A stretch of DNA of 64,000 nucleotides, from NCBI RefSeq assembly GCF_030052815.1, contig NC_079500.1, positions 5,664,298 to 5,728,297 on the forward strand. Direction: 5' to 3'. The translations under genes and the position numbers were made by a program. Of the stretch, positions 36,573 to 50,203 are shown piece by piece (the stretch's first letter is position 1; every line of letters begins with the position of its first letter). Source of the stretch: Hevea brasiliensis. Taxonomy: Eukaryota > Streptophyta > Magnoliopsida > Malpighiales > Euphorbiaceae. A model generated the notes under the pieces. That model did no database searches. It was not told the origin of the DNA and saw nothing but the letters and a program-made list of their open reading frames with translations.

Positions 36573-39323
36573 TAGTGGTATTGCATTTGAATGTTGGTTT
36601 TTAAGTGTACATCTCTGTATTTTATGCTAATCACATAATATATTGGAATGCATACTGGAATTTCTGTATAGAAAATGCAATATGTATCTATATCATTATC
36701 ATATATTAAATGTCAACCCTCTTTTGTTAACCTGGAACGGGAGAAAAATCCAATGGGAAGTTCAGTTGTGGAAAACATATAGATGGTCACAGGGATATAT
36801 ATTGCTTCTGTTTAGCTGCTGACAGGTACTTTTCTGCGTTATATGCTCTTTGTTGAGCTTGTTCCACAGGACTTCATCTGAAATTTGTTGTACCACTCAT
36901 TGCTTGACTTGAGGGTAAATTTCAAGAACTATCTCTTAACATATATAATTGTAATACTACAATTTCTTAACTTAAAAATGTAGCATAAAATTTTTTTCAA
37001 TTTTTAAATTTTGTACGGTAAAATTTTACTGATCTCAAATCATTGATTTTTTGGTTAAGCATTTATATGAATAAATCAAATATAATGCTTAGTCAGTATT
37101 TCTCTTTCTTTTCTCATGTAATGTGTAATAAGACTTTCAATTTTGTCATTTTTAACTACATTGTTCTTCAACTTTTTCAACACTAAAGACTAATTAATAA
37201 TGGTTTATTTTTTCAATAATATGGTATTTATAATAAAAAATATAAAAAAGTTAAATCTATTAATAATAATTTAAAAAATATTAAAAAAATAATATTGCTC
37301 AATGAATAAATTATGGTATATCTATATTGGATGGGATCATAAGAATATGGTTTTAAACTACAATGATTGTGTAGGGCAATGATGTTATAATTAACAAAGT
37401 TGGAGGATAATAAATTACAATTGACCAAGTTGAAGGATAGTTTTACTACATGTAGCATGAGAGAAAAGAAAAAAATGCTGACTAAGTGCTATATTGGATT
37501 TGTTCACATCAGTGTTTAATAAAAAATTCAATAATTGGAGATCACGAGAATTTTACTGTGTAAAATTTAAAAGTTGAAAAAATTTTACATGTTTAAATTG
37601 AAAGATTATGGTGTTACAATTTCATAAATTTATAGATAATTATTGAAATTTATTCCTTAACCTGGCTTAATTATAGTGTACATTTTCACTCTTTGAATAT
37701 AAATAAGAATGAGGAGTGAACTTGTGAAAGATTAAAATATTCACTATAATTAGCTAAAAAAAAAGAATAATTAAAATTTAAAAAAATTTTCAATTAATAG
37801 AGTGACATACATAAACTAAATAAAAATATAAAATTCTACACTCATACACAAATCAACTCTATAATGCAAATCAACTAATCAAAACATCAAATTCACTTTG
37901 CAATCAATAGCTAAGCACCATATTATTTTACACATTTATAAAACAAAATATTCTTAATTTTAATTTACAGTTTGACTTGCTTAATTTAAGGATAGATATG
38001 TTATAATTCAATGTCAAATACTAATAATGTCTATTATTTTTTTATAATAAAAAAATTATATATTTACAATTTTTTTTGATATAATAAATATTTACTAAGC
38101 GTTTTCACATGAGATATACTGAGTTTTTTTTTTTTTGAGAATTTTTTTTTGAAATAGGATATTAAAAGAAATTGCAAAGATTTTTTCCCCTCATTGAGTC
38201 ACTGTTTGGGTGAGCAGATTTTGATTTAAATCGAAAAATTAAACCGAATCAATTCGATTTAATCGGTTCGATTTTAAAATTTAATCGGTTCAATTCGATT
38301 TTATATTATAAAAATTTCGATTATTTCAATTCGGTTCAATTTTATAGAGAAAAAAATCAGTTAAACTAAATCAAATCGAATAGTAATTTTATATATTCAA
38401 ATTGAATCAAATCGAACCGAATTGATTTTTGAATTGATTTATTTTTATGGGAAATTTATGAATTATATTTAATTATATATATATATTATTTAATTTCATT
38501 GATTAATGGTTATTAAATTCAAACTAAAGTCAAAATTAGACTAAATAATTTAAAAATTAAGACTAAATTAAGAAATTAATCAAAATCAAAATTGATTAAT
38601 TTAAATCAAACTAAACCGAAATATAATGATTTGATTCAATTTAATTTTTCATTTATTTTAATTCAATTTTTAAAATATATAATTTAATTTTTATAATTTA
38701 ATTTAATTTGATTCGATTTAAATAGAATCCTAACTCATTCTCACCGTTATTGAAATTTGTGTTCTTCTACGGACAACTTCGTTATCATCAAAGGATGTCA
38801 ACAAATCAAATTTTTATAGATATTTCATTGATAAACTCAAACAATATGGAATGAATTTGAATTTAAAATTTAATATTTATATTTATATGTTAAATATTTA
38901 TTATATAAATTTATTTATATAAATATTTAATTTAATATAAAAATATATTTTTATTATAATATTTATAAATTTTATTTTATATAAAATAAAATTAAAATAT
39001 TTCATGAAATTATTAATCCAGCAGCTACAAATCACTGCACCAAACTGAGAACTAAGGCAGTCAATGAGCAGATACTGTCTGATAAAAAATAATGTGCAGA
39101 TACTGAGAATGGGAGCATCCCATCATAACAAATGTCTGCCCCAGCACAGATTCCTTCCCAACCATCTTGGCCACATGTGAAGGTGAGGCCCTTTATCTTA
39201 TTTGCCAAATTAACAACCCCAACGCAAATAATTTCTCATTTCTTGGCGAACTCAAGTTTGAAATCTCTGCTCAGTGCTTACGCTTCTGGTTAGCTTGGTT
39301 CATAGAGAGCTAGCTGTCTAAAA
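36573..39323. other. Intergenic region between membralin and the COG0354 gene
   Basis: The first few hundred bases are the likely membralin 3' UTR. The remainder is AT-rich with no gene. About 38207-38753 is a decayed inverted-repeat element: the left end GGGTGAGCAG and the reverse complement of the right end GGTGAGAATGAG resemble the TIRs of 2224-2775, and the interior is rich in TCGGTTCGATT and its complement. No target duplication is clear. The last 200 bp before 39324 are less AT-rich and presumably hold the next promoter and leader; no obvious TATA box is seen. Confidence 0.5.
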
Positions 39324-42300
39324 ATGGCACCATCATCAGCAACCTATGTGGTTGGCTCTGCAACTACTCTTCTTCAGCCCCTTCTCCGGAAAAGAACCAT
39401 CCCCTTCAATTCTTATCATAACGGTGCGTTTTGGACTTGGAAGGAGAACAAGAAGCAGCGGAAACTTACTTTCACTTCTACTTCTCTCTCATCCAAGACT
39501 TGTTCTTGGCGTCCAATTTCTGCTTCGCCTTTCGATCTTTCCCCTCCACCTATCGATCTCGACCTCCTGGTAAGCCCCCCTTTCTCTTTTTTATATATAA
39601 AGGGTCTGTCTTTTAAGCCCGTGATCCTCACCTTGGATTATCCCAGATATCCCAAATGACCCGAGCTTAATTGATTCTTTATCTATATACAGAATGAACC
39701 AAAATCATTTCATTAGACTTTAAGTTTGAATTGGTGACTTCATTGCTGTCAGGAAACATTGACGGCAGATGGGGCAAAAGCTTCAGAAGACGGGATCATT
39801 GAGACATTTGATAACGATGATGAAGCATTAGATGCTTTTGATAATGGGGTTGTGGTGGGTATCCTTGGAACTTTATATCCTTTTTGTGCAGCCTGTAATC
39901 GTTTAGAATAAGAACTTCAAGTGATATTTGATTTGATTCTTGCTTTCTGATTACGGTAAATTGAGTGTGCGACTCTGATTTGGAATGTTTGTGTATTTTG
40001 TACTTACTTAATTTGAGAAGAATTTGTTGTCAAACCATGGTTATATGGATACAGACAATTTTTACATTAGTGCAGTCTTAATTTTGAGCGGATACATAGC
40101 ACTTCCTCAATTTTCAATTATGGTTGTTGTATGAATACATAATTTCGCATATGGCTTTCTGTGGGGAATGACATTATATTCTTTTTATTGAGGAGGTTCT
40201 TTCCCTGATAGTATTGTTGGCAATTGCATAATTGATGCTAGAAATTATCACAATGATGGCCTTGCAGATGAATTTCAAAATTACTGTGCTTTGATAGAAT
40301 AAAATTGAGGAACTGCATGTTTAATCTTTAATTGAGGTTAAGTTGAATGTGATATTATTAAAATTTTATTTGACCCGGTAGCCATTGGATGCGTGGTTTT
40401 ATTAATTCCTTTTTGTGGGTTCTGGTGGCCTAGGTTTTGGACCTTTCACATTTTGGACGGATAAGAGGTATTTTCTTTTGGCTCCATATCTTTCTGTACA
40501 CTCTCTATTTTCTTCATTTTAATGCCATCTTTTAAATTCTCCAACTGGATGCTTTCTTCACCAATTTTTTGAAGTTTTGATCCCTGATAAATTATATAAC
40601 AACCTGATCAAAGAGGGTTACAGTATAAAGGGGATGTAGATTTACTACAATAGGTGTCAGGTCAGACCTACAAAATATTTGTTGGCGTTATTTTATGTTG
40701 CTGTAATGTTCTTCTACTTGGTGAAAATAATTGGATTTGTCTATTGTAAAGTCAGTGGAGATGATCGCATTCAGTTTCTTCACAACCAAAGCACTGCAAA
40801 TTTTGAATGTCTTCTTGAAGGACAGGTAAAATCTGGAGGGATATGTCACTGTTATATTCATTTCATGAAGTCAACACAAAATTGGTTTAAAATGTTACTC
40901 GTATGGGGTAATTGATAGGTTTTGTTCGGTTCAAATCCATAGGGATGCGATACTGTTTTTGTTACACCAACGGCTCGGACAATAGACATTGCCTATGCAT
41001 GGATCATGGTAGTCTCTTTTACCTTGTTAGTTGATTTTCCAGCAGCCACAAATGTTCTATGATGACTTATTAAGGCTGTGTGCAACCTGCAGAAAAATTC
41101 AATTATGTTGGTGGTCTCACCAGTAACCTGTGGCAGCATAATTCAAATGCTGAATAAGTATGTATGGCGTGTGTTTATTTTTATTTTTATTTTTATATAT
41201 ATATTTTTTTGGGGATTTATTTACCAATCACCTTTGCATGGATGTGGTCTAGTCTTTTTTCAAAACATTGATTTGGAGAGTGGACATACATATTTCCTTC
41301 ATTTTCTAATTGTTCCTTGTACTCCTCATATATATGCTGTTAACTTGCTTGCGCATTGTGCATGTTCTAATCTTTGTTCTGCACATCTCAAAGTTCTTTT
41401 GTTGACAGACACTGAGGTAGTGATGTTTGTGCACCATCCTCCATTCTGGCAATGCCTTGAAATTTGATGTTATAGGCTTTTGCCATCCAATGATTTTCAC
41501 AGAACTAAAAACACTATAACCTTGTATTTTTGCCTTGCAGATTGATTGGATGTTTAGATTGTACTTTTCTGATGAGATTGTATAGTTTGACTATAACTTT
41601 GGATTTTTTTTTTTTTTAAACTTGTTCTTGGGTTAGCTGCAGATAGCTCTGCTTCCCTTCTCTATCCCCTCCCCCCACCCCCACCCCCCAAAAAAAAAAA
41701 AAAAACAAAAAAACCAAAAAACTTTGTTTGCTCTTATGTTGGTTCACATTTGAGCTGAACTTCATTCAAGGCCAGAAAACAACATCAAATGTATACATAA
41801 AAGTTAAACGACTGTTCTGGAATTTTAGATAACTTATTGAATGCACCTTGGAATCTGTTACAAGTTGGCAACCCCATTGGGTACTCAAAAATCACGTATA
41901 GCTGAGAATATAATGCAGAGGTAGATGGGTACAGGTGGCTGGATAAGAAAGGAGATGAGAAACAGTAAAGAAATAGCATTGATAGGGCAAAGAATAATTA
42001 GAGAACGAGTTGTGATAATTGGCAATAACCAACCAGTTGCAAGTAGTAAATGAGAAAGTTGGATAAGTTGACTTTTTTAAATGTAACAATTATTAATCAT
42101 TACATCATAAAGGATGAGTTTGGTTTGGTCATGTTGAATTTGCTAACATCACAATAGGAGATCTAAAGAGAATAGAGGTCAAGGTTGTGGGCAAATTAAT
42201 ACCCTAGATGTAGGAGGATGGTTGAGAGTTAGTTGGCCCTTCCAAAAGGTTTCCCGTTTTAGTTAAATTGAGTTGCTCAAAAAGAGCTGTCAAACTTGAT

Positions 42301-45300
42301 TTGAGTGATTCTAAATCACCTTAAAAAATGAATAACAGTAACGAGAGGGCAGAAGAGATTCATTATCTTGTTAGTGTTTTTGAGAGAAGATGATATATTC
42401 TTTTGTCTTGCATATGATTATTAATTTGTAGGTATATATTCTTTGCTGACAAAGTAGAAATTCAAGATATCACCAAGAAAACTTCCTTCTTTATTGTAGC
42501 TGGACCAAAAAGCAAACAAGTAAGGAAGTTTCTTGTAAATGTGAGACTTTTCTTCCTATATAGAAATTGAGCCTCTGCTTCTTGTGGAATGCAAACAGTT
42601 GATGGTCGAATTGAATCTTGGCGATCTTGTTGGACAACCATATGGTACTCATCGTCATTATAGTGTAAGATTAAACAAATTTCTTATTCTTTTCCCTGCT
42701 AGTTGCATGTTTTTGTTTTTCTCAGTTGTGGGAATGGTTGGACTTGACGTCATCTTGAGTTCTATTTAGTAAGTTGGGGATCTGTATTATGTGCTTGCAA
42801 AATGTGTTAAACTTGCATGCTTGTCTAATCCTATGCCAGTTAGTCAACATGAAAAGCGTGGTTTGTGAAGTAGGATGTCTTTTTAGGATATGCATCTATA
42901 AGACCACCCTACTACTACTAAATGGTGCGACACTATTCTAGAGCACGTACTATATTCAATATTTTAACTTTATTCATCAGGCTGTATGCCAGTTTTTCTG
43001 ATTTGACGGATTGGTAATTCTCATATCTGATCGTTTTGGATGCCCTAATCTAAAGATATGACTGTAAATTATGACCAGAAGTAAATAATTATTACAACCA
43101 ATACAATAGTTTCATGCCTTTTTCCCAAAAAATCGAAAGATATTTAAGTCTTCAAATATTTCTCTTAAAAGAGCAAGCATACTTAAAGGTGGGCAAGTCT
43201 TATCTTGAAGATTTAAAAGAAAGTAATGAAACTTAATGCCACTTAGATCATGGTATAATGCTAAAGTGTGGATGACTTTATGACTAGCTGAAATATATGA
43301 TGCATAGGTTGGTAGGTTACATATGAAAAGCATAAAAATTAGGAAGCCTAATGTTTATCGTTGATTATTTTTTCTTCTGTCTCTTTTTCATCATTTTCTC
43401 TTTTTCTTCTTTACCACCACTCTTTTTTTGCCCCCCCTGTTTATAATGTATTTTGTTATGTTATGTTTTCTTTGCAACATGATTGAATATTTATTTAATT
43501 TCAGGTAAATGGAATGCCCATAACTGTGGGAGTGGGCAATGCCATCTCTGAAGAAGGTTATTCCCTGTTGATGTCACCAGCAGCTGCAGGATCTGTTTGG
43601 AAAACTCTTCTATCACAGGGTGCTATTCCAATGGGTTCTAATGCTTGGGAAAAACTAAGGATTATTCAAGGTAAGTTGTTTGTTTGGCTTGCATATCCTC
43701 GGTTAATTATTGCATTTCACATTTACTTGGTAGTACTAACCAAACATTTCAAAACATAAATAGTTCCTAATTTATATGCAATTATACATTGATAGTGCTA
43801 TAACTGTGGTAGTTGTAGTTTAGTAGCATAACTATTCTCCAGGTATTTTTTTTACAAAGTTTTGTTTTTGTTCTTTTATTGCACAAGACAATGATTAAAA
43901 GGGTCAGCGTCAGAGTTGTACTACAACAACAACAACTAAGCCTTTATCCCAAATTAGTTAGGGTCGTTGTTTGGCTCTATTTGAATCCAATTCTGCCTCA
44001 ATATCCAAAAATTGTAAATCTTTTGATATTTCTTCCCTCCACGTCATTTTAAAAGTCAAAGTTGTACCTCGATTCATTTTAAGGTCTAGCCTCCATGCAT
44101 AAAAATTTCTGGATTTTGCAAGAGATGTAGATCCAGCAATTGAGAACGAGGAAATGGAAGACAATCAAAGGTTCCGTGTGATCATGATTTGGAGAGGGAG
44201 GAAACTGGGAATGTAGGGAAAATGGGGAACAAAAATATTTTACATCGGACAGATGGTCCGATTACAATTTAACATTATAATCAAAACTTACCTCGCTTTC
44301 AGCTCTTTCTCGGTTTGTCTTAACCAAACAAGAGGATTGAAAATAACTTTCATCTTAATTTTCATTGCTCCCACTTTTTTCCCCTCATTATTGTGCTCCC
44401 ACATAAGGAAGAATAATGTCTAGAGCAATGTAGTCAAAAGCGCAAAAGCACAGCGACAAATAGGAAAGCGCTTTTACATATGCAAAGCGAAGCACATTTA
44501 GTGAAATGAGGGTTCTTAGCATTTAAAGCGCAAGATGCAAAGAGTGTTAACTTCAAGACCAACATTGGAAGATGTTGAGATTAATTTAGATGAAGATATT
44601 GATGGAAATGGATCTTATTTTGGAGATGAGAATGAAAGTGTTGAGGACTTTGATGGAAAATCTAGTGAAGATCTCTAGGTCATGACTATGAATTTGAATG
44701 CTAAAAACTTTTGAATATTTGATGATTTCTTAAGGGTTTAAATTTTATATAGGGGACTGTATTTTCTTTGCATATCATGTTATTAGTTAATTTTTTTTTA
44801 ATAATTTTGGAAGCGAGCATTTTTTTGGCGCTTTAAGCGATGGGGTGATGCATCGTTTTGAGTGCACCTTACGCTTTTAACTACCTTGGTCTAGAGAGAG
44901 GAATCACAATCCAGATTATAGGTTCTTTTTGTTTTTGTCCCCCCTCTCCTCCTCTCTCTATCTCTCTTTCATACAATTTATGCCGAAATAACTGCCATGC
45001 ATATAAACCTCAGATTTGATTTCCACAGGAATACCTGCTCCTGGGAAAGAGCTCACTAATGAATTCAATGTTCTGGAGGCTGGACTTTGGAACTCCATTT
45101 CTCTAAACAAGGGTACCTCGATTCTTCAATGAAGCTCATGTGTGATCTATCTTAAAAATAGACTTTTTTCTGAATCAATTATACCTTCTCAGGATGTTAC
45201 AAGGGACAAGAGACCATTTCTAGACTCATAACATATGACGGAGTGAAGCAGAAATTATGGGCAATTCTTCTATCAGCACCAGCAGAACCTGGCAGTCTGA

Positions 45301-45625
45301 TTGCAGTTGATGGTAGAAAAGTATGAGTCATTTCCTTGCATTTAAAATTGGAAAAAAAAATTACATTACAATCAAATATATTTTGTATGCCATTCTGGTT
45401 GATATGGGAATTTCAGTAAAATTTAACAAACTTGTGAAGGTGGGAAGACTGACGAGCTATACATCTGGGAGAAAGGGATCAGAACATTATGGCTTGGGCT
45501 ACATTAAGAGGCAAACTGTTTCGGAAGGTAGCACTGTAATCGTTGGAGAGAGCATTGTTGGAACAGTGGCGGATGCTCCTTTTCTTACTCGGCAACATCC
45601 ACCATCAAAGAGCCCTAGCTCTTGA
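39324..45625 (+). CDS. Chloroplast folate-binding COG0354/GcvT-family protein (IBA57-like), 12 exons
   Basis: Exons: 39324-39569, 39753-39854, 40434-40467, 40752-40825, 40943-41008, 41093-41157, 42432-42519, 42599-42664, 43505-43670, 45029-45112, 45193-45320, 45440-45625; 434 residues. It matches Arabidopsis At1g60990, a putative chloroplastic transferase. Residues 1 to about 75 are Ser/Thr/Arg-rich, like a transit peptide. The GcvT-like folate-binding fold follows (LDLSHFGRIRVSGDDRIQFLHNQ region at about 120-140), and the family signature KGCYKGQE spans about residues 330-337, split over exons 10 and 11. COG0354 proteins (bacterial YgfZ, mitochondrial IBA57) bind tetrahydrofolate and support assembly or repair of certain Fe-S enzymes. 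A plastid Fe-S role is inferred from family and targeting. Exon 2 could also end at 39858, but the GTGGGT donor at 39855 keeps the conserved VVVLDLSHFG reading. Intron 6 is 1.3 kb; intron 9 holds two transposon relics. Confidence 0.93.
41666..41689 (-). other. G-quadruplex-type motif in intron 6
   Basis: Four C runs of 4, 6, 5 and 6 are separated by single bases, followed by a long A run. The minus strand therefore has four G runs of at least four with one-base loops, a canonical quadruplex-forming pattern. Confidence 0.7.
43923..44150 (-). mobile_element. RTE LINE 3' fragment in intron 9
   Basis: Starts with ACAACAACAACAACTAAGCC followed by TTTATCCCAAATTAGT, matching the 3' terminus of RTE elements such as 18692-20250 (AACTAAGCCTTTATCCCA there). 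On the minus strand a short frame reads KMTWREEISKDLQFLDIEAE, which parallels the KLTWRRVVQHDLEALHI stretch near that LINE's C-terminus. A severely 5'-truncated insertion. Confidence 0.55.
44426..44888 (+). mobile_element. hAT-type deletion derivative in intron 9
   Basis: The 463-bp element is bracketed by the perfect 8-bp duplication GTCTAGAG (44418-44425, 44889-44896), diagnostic of the hAT superfamily. The ends pair as CAATGTAGTCAAAAGCG and, inverted, CAAGGTAGTTAAAAGCG. GCGC/AAGC-rich subterminal motifs recur inside both ends. Confidence 0.85.
44541..44678 (+). pseudogene. C-terminal relic of hAT transposase
   Basis: Within the hAT derivative, 45 codons to TAG read LTSRPTLEDVEINLDEDID, then an acidic tail ending EDFDGKSSEDL. 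This resembles the acidic C-terminal tail of plant hAT transposases. The catalytic and dimerisation regions are gone, so this is a deletion derivative of an autonomous element. Confidence 0.5.
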
Positions 45626-47708
45626 CCTCCTGTAACCATTAAGTAAAGGTAGACAAATTTTCATGTGCTGGTTGATACGTACTTGTTCTTCTTGTTCTTC
45701 ACTTATACCAAATACAGACATTGTAGAGTCAGTTTCTGTTGGAGACAACATGTAAATTGAATGTTTGTGGCACACAAAATGTTACCTGTGGAGCTTGGGG
45801 CTCTTTTATCTTGTTCTTCTACATCTCCAAACTCCAATTCAGGAACACCTTTTTGGTCAAAGACTTTCTCCACCTTTCATTTCATAAGGAACCATATGAA
45901 GAGAGGATATAGAAGATGCATATTTGTTCAATAATCAAGCTGATGTTAAACTTTAAGACACTCTCCTCCTACCCAAGAATGGATATTTGAATATCAAGTG
46001 TAAAATTTATTAAATTATAAGTAATAAAAAAAATAGTTTTCAAACACCCAAACAATTTTTAGTAATATATTATATTTCATTCTTCTATTTATTATTATTT
46101 TATATAAATCTTTACATAGACTATAATAATCTGTTTTTGTTAAAGGTGTGATCCATAAGAAAACTTGGTGGTCTTTTATTTTTATTTATTGGAGTTCCAT
46201 CTGGGTAAAACTAGTAATTTATATCGGATAAATTGTTACATCTGGGGTAATATTCTGCGGAAATGTAGAGAGGTCGTAGATTTGAATCTTTAAGCCATTT
46301 TCGAAAGCAAAGTAAGGAAGTATTCGGTATAAATAAATTTTATGAAATTTTGTGAAATTTATTTATAAATCTAAAATTTTAGTATTTGGTTTAAATGAAA
46401 ATTCATTTATAATTTTTAATCCTTAATTCTATGAAATTTATTGTAATTAAATTAAATTTTATCAAAATTAATAAAATTTGTAAATGAATTTCAAACTTAA
46501 ATTATATATATATTTTAAGTGATAAAATTATTTTTTTATATATTATTTTATTTTATTTTATTTATTATAAATAAAAAATTTATTTCATTTAAAATAAATT
46601 TTACATTTAATATAAAATATTTTAAATAAAAAAATTCATAAATTTATTTACAAATAAAATGAATTTTATCATAAAATTGAATTAAACAGAGTCTAAATCT
46701 TTTTTAAGAGAATCTTTTTCCAAGATTTTCAATAATTTGAGATTTTTCATATCCTTTAAAGCATTCTTTTTATTAGAAAAAAAAAGATAATAATGAAAAT
46801 CTACTAAATGAAGATAATAATTTTTTTTCCACTTTTATGTGCAAGATTTTTGTATGATAAAGTAATTAAAACACTGAAATTATAATAAAATATTTATTAA
46901 TTTAATTAAATTATTCTTTATCTCACTTATCAAGAGAGATATGATAAAATAAGTTTAGGAAATTGTACAAATGCTTTGTGATTAATAGAGATAGAGGTAA
47001 AATAAAAAAAAATAATAATCCCCCTTAATTTTCTCTAAATAAAAAATAATTTAGACAAAATTATTTTTAAAAAATAATAAATGAAAATAATAATCTTAAA
47101 TCATATAATAAAAAAAATTAATATTTTTAATTAACACAAATATGCACCCGTTAAGATTCATTCAATGCACCCATTTATACAAAAATTAATTATGATAATT
47201 TATTAAAGAGTAATATTGTAAAAATACTTAATTTTTATGATAAAATCACATAATCATCTTATTGATCCACAATAAATACATAACAACTTGATGTATAAAT
47301 CAAATTTTTTTTAAAAAACCACTCTTTTTTTTCACTATAAAATTAATAAATCTTAGATTATATAAATGGGAAGATTGAATGCGAGATTTCTTCCATCTCT
47401 TGCACCTTAAAATATTTGAGGAGTCTGTATATTTATTTTTTTTTATTAGAAATTTTCTTTTATATACTTTTTCAAAAAAAATATATACAATTATACATTA
47501 AAATTAAAAATTTTAAAAATTAGCAAAAAATTTATATAATTAGAAAATAATGACAACAAATTAAAATAATAATTAACTATTACATCAATCTTATTTATTT
47601 TATGAGTTTACTTAACTTTTATAAATAGATAATAATGAAAATCATTAATTCCTTCACATGAGATTTTTTGATAATAAATGCCTTATAATGAAAATTAATT
47701 TGAGTTAA

Positions 47709-47779
<71 letters not shown>

Positions 47780-48138
47780 CTATTATAATTTAATATGTAT
47801 AATTATGACCCTAAAATTTCATTATCTCTCAATTTAAAGGAGATAAGTTAGACATTAGTTGAATAATTTTACTCCTAAATAGACTAGGTAAAAAGACTTG
47901 ACTTAAACTCATTAAAAAAAATAAGAATTTTCTTAAAACTAATTATAAAATGAAAATATAATTTGTGCCAATATCTACCCTTAAAATATTTTACACCTAA
48001 GTCAAATTCCAATGCCAATGGGAAGGTTGCCTTAATTGATATAATGAAAAATCACTTAAGAGTATCCGGTGATAATAAGGGCCTTAACCTAGTTCATAAT
48101 TCATTTGCAAAGCAGAATTTGACCAAGCAATTTTTTTT
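45626..48138. other. AT-rich spacer after the COG0354 gene
   Basis: The start is the likely 3' UTR. About 46311-46690 has imperfect inverted ends (ATTCGGTATAAATAAATTTT on the left, AAAATTGAATTAAACAGAGT on the right) and may be a MITE, without a clear target duplication. A compound (CA)n(TA)n microsatellite lies at about 47710-47777. No gene is seen. Confidence 0.45.
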
Positions 48139-50190
48139 AAGTACTAAATTGTGGAGTGAGATTCAAACCAGTTCTACTAATAAGTAATATATTTTTAGTT
48201 ACCGAACACTACCAAACATTTTAAATATACTATATTCGGTGAAAGATGAGGTAAACTATTTATTATTAAATTACGTAATTCCCTTTTTTTTAATTACATA
48301 TTCAACATTTCTTGGAAGCTCACTACGTAGTTAATATAATTTACCAAAAAAAATCTAATATAATAATTTCGGTGTAGCTGCCATAACGTAACTTACTTAC
48401 CAAATAAACGACAAGGTAAGCCATTCTTATTTAATTGTTTTCTTTTCTAATGGCAAGAGTTCGTCACTTATAATTGGCAAATTGCAAAATTCAACATTTT
48501 AAGTACTAAATTGTGGAGTGAGATTCAAACTGGTTCTACTAATAAGTAGTATATTTTTAGTTACTGAACACTATCAAACATTTTAAATATACTATATTAG
48601 ATAAAAGATGAGGTAAACTATTTATCATTAAAATACGTAATTCCCCTTTTTTTAATTACATGTTCAACATTTCTCGGAAGCTCACTACATAGTTAATATA
48701 ATTTACCAAAAAAAAATCTAATAAAAATAATTTGGGTGTAGCTACCATAACGTAACTTACTTACCAAATAAACGATAAGGTAAGCCATTCTTATTTAATT
48801 GTTTTCTTTTCTAATGGCAAGAGTTCATCACTTATAATTGGCAAATTGCAAAATTTAACATTTTAAGTACTAAATTGTGGAGTGAGATTCAAACCCGTTC
48901 TACTAATAAGTAATATATTTTTAGTTACTGAACACTACCAAACATTTTAAATATACTATATTAGGTGAAAGATGAGGTAAACTATTTATTATTAAATTAT
49001 GTAATTCCCCTTTTTTTAATTACATGTTCAACATTTCTTGGAAGTTCACTACATAGTTAATATAATTTATCAAAAAAATTCTAATAATAATAATTTGGGT
49101 TTAGCTGCCATAACATAACTTACTTACCAAATAAACGACATGGTAAGCCATTCTTATTTAATTGTTTTCTTTTTTAATGGCAAGAGTTCATTACTTATAA
49201 TTGGCAAATTGCAAAATTCAACATTTTAAGTACTAAATTGTGGAGTGAGATTCAAACCGGTTTTACTAATAAGTAATATATTTTTAGTTATTGAACACTA
49301 CCAAACATTTTAAATATACTATATTAGGTAAAAGATGAGGTAAACTATTTATTATTAAATTACATAATTCCCCCTTTTTTAATTACATGTTCAACATTTC
49401 TTGGAAGCTCACTACATAGTTAATATAATTTACCAAAAAAATCTAATAATAATAATTTGGGTGTAGCTGCCATAACGTAACTTATTTACTAAATAAATGA
49501 CAAGGTAAGCTATTCTTATTTAATTGTTTTCTTTTCTAATGGCAAGAGTTCATCACTTAGAATTGGCAAATTGCAAAATTCAATATTTTAAGTACTAAAT
49601 TATGGAGTGAGATTTAAACCAGTTCTACTAATAAGTAATATATTTTTAGTTACTGAACACTACCAAACCTTTTAAATATACTATATTAGGTGAAAGATGA
49701 GGTAAACTATTTATTATTATTATAAACGACAAGGTAAGCCATTCTTATTGTAACGCCCTCACCGTAGGTAGTCCGTACATTTTACTGTTCCGACGACTAA
49801 TGTCTGTTCGGACAATCAGGATGTCTAGAACTACACTTAAGCTATAGTGAGAAGGCATAAATTAATGAAATAAATATTAAAAAATATAGGAAAAATTTTG
49901 AGAAATAAAATAAAATTTAGAGAATTTATTAATTGGTATAAAAAAATAAAAATAATCCGATGAGCACCATGAAAGGCATTTTGGTCATTTCACCCCTAGA
50001 GGTGAATTTTGACTTAAATGTCAAATTAAAATTTGGAAATAGAATAATTAACATAAATTAATTTTATGAATTTGAAATTGAAAAATGAGAAGAGAAAGAA
50101 GAAGAAAAGAAAAGAAAAGAAAAGGAAAGAAAAGAAAAGAAAAGAAATAGATTTATGAAATTTAAAAATAATAAAGTACACATAAATGTA

Positions 50191-50203
50191 TATATATAAA
50201 TAC
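50191..50203 (+). promoter_or_regulatory. TATA-like box of the family A LTR
   Basis: TATATATAAATAC is followed about 30 bp later by a CT-rich stretch (50228-50283) typical of a plant transcription start and leader. It suggests the U3/R border of the LTR. Confidence 0.5.
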
